A DNA stretch of 31,946 nt. It comes from Chara braunii. Lineage: Eukaryota > Streptophyta > Charophyceae > Charales > Characeae. The notes below the pieces were generated by a model. That model ran no database searches, was not told the origin of the DNA, and saw only the letters and a program-made list of their open reading frames with translations. The stretch is from positions 77,303 to 109,248 of the forward strand of contig BFEA01000721.1 in the NCBI GenBank assembly GCA_003427395.1. The letters are read 5' to 3'. Below are positions 27,650-31,946 of this stretch, in pieces (position 1 is the first letter of the stretch; each line of letters starts with the position of its first letter). The translations under genes were made by a program, and so were the position numbers.

Positions 27650-30094
27650 TTTTTTTTTTTTCTTTATCAATTCCTCACTCCCTCATTCTTTTTCACGCTC
27701 GTGCTTCGACATCTCCTTTCTATTCCAACTTTTCATGCATTGTTCTCTTGGAAAATCTACCACTACCAACCAACTCGCCCGTTCGCAGCACCCCATCTTA
27801 CACTCTACCCCAGTTGTTTCTACAAAATTTCAAACAAACTATGTATTATTCACTCCTTCATATTTTTCCCTCGCTATACCCGTTTCTCCTGCTCCACTCT
27901 TTCGCGCACTCTATTTCCCTTCTAACGTTCTTTCCGCTACACTACATCATAAAATTTTCTCATAGTTAAATAAACTATCTATAGTAAAATTACATTATAA
28001 ATTTTAAATTTTCATTCCATCTTAAAAAATGTCATTCCACTTTTAAAATTTTTTGTCTTAAAGTTTTATTTCAAGAATGGGGTATCGCTATTTATTTGAA
28101 CTGCATGCTACATATAGAATGAAAGTCTAGTTGAGTTCATTAAATATTTTAATTGTACTGCCATTCTATATAAGGATTTTAAGTCATAAATAAGTTAATT
28201 CAATTAAAATTAGAAGATATATGTTGTAGTAGAATGAAAGTTTAATTAAGATATTTCATTAAATCGTCCAGACTTTCATTCCATCTTCATCAACTAAATA
28301 TAGTTGGAAGAGAAAGCTCATTTTTAGACGGAGACTTATCAAATAAAATAGAAAATTTTGAAATTGAACGAATATTGGAATGATAAGTTTTAAATATAAA
28401 GGATTTTTTTTTATGGAATGTTTTTTCACCTTTCATTGCTTATGGGAATTGTTTTGTTGTAACTCCAAAATTGACATTATCACTAAATCTGTCCGCCTTA
28501 AAACCCTCAGAATAGCATCTTCACTTGCCCGATTTCATCAAGGACGGGCGAGTTATACCTCCATAGCCCTTTTTCCTTGTTGTCGTTGTTTTCTTCTTCC
28601 TCTTCACTTTTCCACTTCTTTCTTTTCCTTTATGCTCTTCTTGCGTAGACTCTAACTAGCACACCTTCGTAGCGCAACATGCAGCATCCGACAGTCTAGC
28701 GATAGAACTGCTCAATAACTCCAACTATCCTGAGGACTTTCTTCAAAGGAAAACAATTACTAGACGGTTCAATTAGTTTGTCGCTTCTATACTCAAGTCC
28801 GACGAATGATTTGCGGTTCAGTATCACTGCGAACCTCCACCACAATTACCTTTGGCCTTGCCCTACTTAGGCATCGTTCACAGACTTCAAGTTTCAAGTT
28901 CCATAGACACGCTCACACTCAAACCTCTCACAACAGATTGTGGTTTGGGGGCGGTGCACCCGCCACTCAGGTTTCTTTCACCTCGTGGGCTAAGCACCCA
29001 CCAACTCGCATGCACGTTGACTCCTCGAACACTGCCTCAAGACACGTAGAATAGAGGAATTTTGCCAGCATTTCGAAAATGCAGAAACCCCTAATGGGCA
29101 GTCAAGGAGGGTGCGTGCTCAAAGTCCTCAACTGCAGTGACGATCACCCCATGTCCAACAAGAAGAGCGACGACCTTGTGATATCAATATCGAGCGGATT
29201 TGTCTCAAACAATTCACAATTATTTTGTCATGTTCACCTGATGGCATATACATTTGAACTTTGGTTTGTATTTCAATAGTTCAAGGGGGTGCCAATGGAG
29301 TTAGACCCGTGGGTTCCAACCCCGGTGCTAGTAACAGCACAGGCACCGTGTCCTAGAAACGAAACCGGTAATTAAAATACATAAATGGAAATAAAATAAA
29401 ATAAATAGAAGAGGAAAATTGTGCAAAAGGGTAAGGGGGGGGAGGGAGGGAGAGATAAAACCGCTAGCACCCCCTCGGTCCCACTAATCGGGCTCATGAT
29501 CGGGGCTAGCATAAGACCAAGAGGGATAATCCCATCAGATTCTCAACCTCTCGGTTTTCTTCAAGACGCTCCATTGCTCCCTTGTCGCTGGCTGCCAACC
29601 TCGATCCCCGTACCCGTCACGTGAAAGCCCAACATCGTAACCAATAGCGCTAGGCCCAAGGTTGAAATTAATACTCGAAAAGTTTCCTATGATTGGCTCT
29701 CAAGCTGTATAGAGGCCCACCGAAACTCTCAGGCCATATATTGGCCTATCGGTTGGGCTTCCAACTGCCAAAATTGACACCTTCGTCGCACGGAGGACTA
29801 GTTCTACCCATAGCCCCTCGTGCACATATACCGGTCGTAACAAAAGAGGAAATTTTAATCCTAGATTAATCAAGATATAAAATTTTGACAAGAAGTGTCG
29901 GCTTATAACACACAAAAAAAAATCACGCGCGCCTCAAACTTGTGTGGCCACACATACACACACATTCTAACTTTCTGTCATATGGTTATTCGCAAAGAAA
30001 AACCCAAACGCAACTCCACGCAGCAAACCCAATTCTCGAATCAATTCAGCTTTCTAACACTTGCGAAAATCACTGCGGATACCCTTGTAAGGGT
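27650..30094 (+). mobile_element. Family R repeat, copy R1, split by MITE M3
   Basis: Aligns along its length with R2 (30130-31876). Landmarks are TATTCCAACTT near 27722, CTATTTCCCTTCTAAC near 27910, GACGGTTCAATTAG near 28764, CTCACACTCAAACC near 28910, GCATGCACGTTGACTCCTCG near 29008, CACGTGAAAGCC near 29618, ATCGGTTGGGCTTC near 29747 and the terminal ATACCCTTGTAAGGGT (30079-30094). Interruptions relative to R2 are M3 and about 150 bp near 29340-29490, which includes an AAATA-rich stretch. Frames of 65-138 codons occur in both copies but break differently, so no intact protein is supported. R1 and R2 lie head to tail. Confidence 0.8.
27945..28459 (+). mobile_element. MITE family M, copy M3, inserted in R1
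   Basis: A 515-bp copy with imperfect terminal inverted repeats: CATCATAAAATTTTC at the left and, read inward from the right, CAACAAAACAATTCC. It is flanked by TA on both sides (27943-27944, 28460-28461). R2 has the uninserted site with a single TA (30422-30423). A TA target duplication is typical of Tc1/mariner-type elements. Internal arms are partly complementary around TTGTTGTAG-like sequence near 28225. No coding capacity. Confidence 0.88.
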
Positions 30095-30129
30095 GTCGTT
30101 CCAATCCCACTACTGGCTTCACCCGACCA

Positions 30130-31876
30130 AAACCTCTCTTTTCTTCATCAATTCCCCACTCCCACTTTTTTCTCACGCTCCTGCTTCGATATCTTTTTTC
30201 TATTCCAACTTCTCACGCATTGTTCTCTTAGCAAATCTACCACCGTTAACCAACTAGCCCGCCCGCAACACCCCCATTACACTCTACCACAGTCGTTTCT
30301 ACCAAAACTCAAGAAAACCATGTCCTTTCTGCTCCTTCACGTTCTTTCCTCGCTATACTCGTTTCACCTCCTCGACTCTTCCACGCACTCTATTTCCCTT
30401 CTAACATTCTTTCCGCTATCCTAACTCCAAAACAGACATCATCACAAAATTCGTCCGCCCTAAAACCTTAGAAAGACATTTTCACTCACCCGATTTCATC
30501 AAGAACAGGCGAACTATACCTCTATAGCTCTTATTTCCCGTTGTCACTGTTTTTTTCCTCCTCTTCACTTTTTTACTTCTTCTTCTTTCTTTATTCTCTT
30601 CAGTCGCAACGTCTTACTAAAGCATCTCCGTAGCGCGACATGTAGTGTCTGATAGTCTAGCGATAAAACTGCTCCACAACTCTAGCTACCCTGAGAAAAC
30701 TTCGAAGGAAAACAACTACTAGACGGTTCGATTAGTCTTTTGCCCCTATACCGAAGTCCGACGAATGATTTACACGTCAATATCGCTTGAAATCTCCACC
30801 ATAGTTGCCTATGGCCTCACCCTACTCAGGCATAGGTCACAAACTTTCGGGTCCCACAGACACGTTCACAAACTTTCGGATCCCATAGACACGTTCACAC
30901 TCAACCCTCTCACAACAAATTGTGGTTGGCGGGTGGTGCACCCACCACTCAGGTTTCTTCTGCCTCGTGGGCTAAGCAGCCACCGACTTGCATGCACGTT
31001 GACTCCTCGGACCGTGCCTCAAGACAAGCAGGATAGAGGAATTTCGCCGGCATCACGAACATGCAAGAACCCTAACGGCCTGTCAAGAGGGTGCGTGCAC
31101 AAAGTCCTCAACTGCCATGACGACCACTCTACGTCCAACAAGAAGAGCTATCAATATTGTACTGACCTGTCGCAGACAATTCAAAATTATTTTGTTAAGT
31201 TCAACTAATGGCATTTGCATTCGAACTTCGGTTTGCATTTCAACTGTTCAAGGGTGTACCAACGGAGTTAGACCCATGGGTCCCATCTCGGGTCCTGGTA
31301 CCAACACTGGCAAGGGGGATAGTCCCACAGGACCCTCAACCCCTCGGTTTTCTTTAAGATGCTTCACTACTCCCTTGTCGCTAGCTGCCAACCTCGATCC
31401 TCGTACTCGTCACGTGAAAGCCTAAGATCGTAACCAATAGTGCTAGGCCCAAGACTGAGACTTGCAGTTGCAAATTTCTCTATGAATAACTCTCACACTG
31501 TGTAAAAGCCCACCGAAACTCTGAGAGCATACCTTGGTCTATCGGTTGGGCTTCGGACCGCCAAAATTGATACCTTTGTTGCACGGAGGTCTGGTTCTAC
31601 CCATAGCCCCACGCGCACTCATACTGGTCGGAACAAAATGGGAGATTTTAATCCTTGATTAATCAAGATAATAACTTTTGATAATAAGTGTCCGTTTATG
31701 ACACACAAAAAATAAGTCACGCACGCCTCAAACTTGTCCGCCCACACATACACACAATAATACCGCTATTCGCAAACGAAAACCCATTCGCGACTTCGAG
31801 CGGCACACCCAATTCTTGAATCAATTTCATTTTTTGATACTTGCAAAAACCAAGGCGGATACCCTTGTAAGGGTAT
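30130..31876 (+). mobile_element. Family R repeat, copy R2
   Basis: The uninterrupted partner of R1 and the best guide to the unit length, about 1.75-1.8 kb from the end of one terminal palindrome to the next. It carries the same landmarks and ends ATACCCTTGTAAGGGTAT (31859-31876) then TTGCGCTGACAG. GACCCATGGGTC (about 31271-31282) is a perfect palindrome where R1 has a mismatched version. A minus-strand-facing, tRNA B-box-like ATTCGAACTTC lies near 31217. No intact open frame. Confidence 0.8.
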
Positions 31877-31904
31877 TTGCGCTGACAGTGAACATCGGTT
31901 ACCT

Positions 31905-31905
<1 letters not shown>

Positions 31906-31946
<41 letters not shown>
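31906..31946. repeat. (TA)n microsatellite at the window end
   Basis: A TA tract running to the last base; its full length lies outside the window. Confidence 0.97.

Noticed and set aside
31859-31895. Helitron 3' end (hairpin followed by CTGA)
   Set aside because: R2 has a hairpin followed by CTGA, but R1 lacks the CTRR tail and the hairpin-to-end spacing is too short; no TC 5' end or A-T insertion site was found.

Overview
This window looks like nuclear DNA of a land plant made almost entirely of repeats and broken sequences. I found no intact, recognisable protein-coding gene. The plant assignment rests on a block at about 13483-14280 built from mitochondrial pieces: part of a group II intron domain V, a cox1 fragment, a tRNA 3' end, a nearly complete tRNA-Asp(GUC), the 5' half of tRNA-Ser(GCU) and an antisense piece of large-subunit rRNA. 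A group II intron piece next to cox1 favours a bryophyte, lycophyte or fern over a flowering plant (inference). Both window ends lie in microsatellites, (GA)n and (TA)n, and one (GA)n holds a 175-base gap, so this may be a whole contig that broke at simple repeats.

Layout. 1-1000: GA and GACA microsatellites, then a tiny poly(A) insertion with target-site duplications. 1200-1780: a duplicated segment and a short GC-rich open segment that may be an exon relic. 1780-3950: nothing recognised. 3960-5850: two tandem copies (H1, H2) of a hairpin-rich repeat called family H here. 6200-7050: poly(T), a 133-bp tandem duplication and hairpin-rich sequence. 7100-8570: unidentified, perhaps the 5' part of a retroelement. 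8580-9680: Gag pseudogene with a zinc knuckle. 10560-10910: three-unit tandem array. 11720-13200: inverted repeat copy R3, with a 319-codon open frame. 13480-14280: mitochondrial mosaic. 14634-14990: MITE copy M1. 15384-15700: gapped GA microsatellite. 17276-17590: 66-bp minisatellite. 18005-18400: about 122-bp array. 19560-20345: H3. 20460-21800: hairpin array. 23745-25115: H4 and H5 in tandem, H4 split by MITE M2. 25446-25703: long near-perfect inverted repeat. 25816-26480: 140-bp tandem duplication with an inverted relic. 26686-27074: possible small membrane-protein relic on the minus strand. 27650-31900: tandem copies R1 (split by MITE M3) and R2.

The most interesting signal is in family H and related arrays. 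Homologous positions in different copies hold short hairpins whose stem sequences differ while both arms change together; several loops stay constant (TGGTRACAAC, GGGATA). This is what selection on a folded RNA or a cruciform would leave. Templated correction of quasi-palindromes could produce the same pattern without selection. Family R and copy H1 share a palindrome (ATACCCTTGTAAGGGTAT or its reverse complement), which may be a common element terminus. Two of the three MITE copies have a matching unoccupied site in a paralogous repeat in this same window, which fixes their boundaries and suggests a dinucleotide target duplication.
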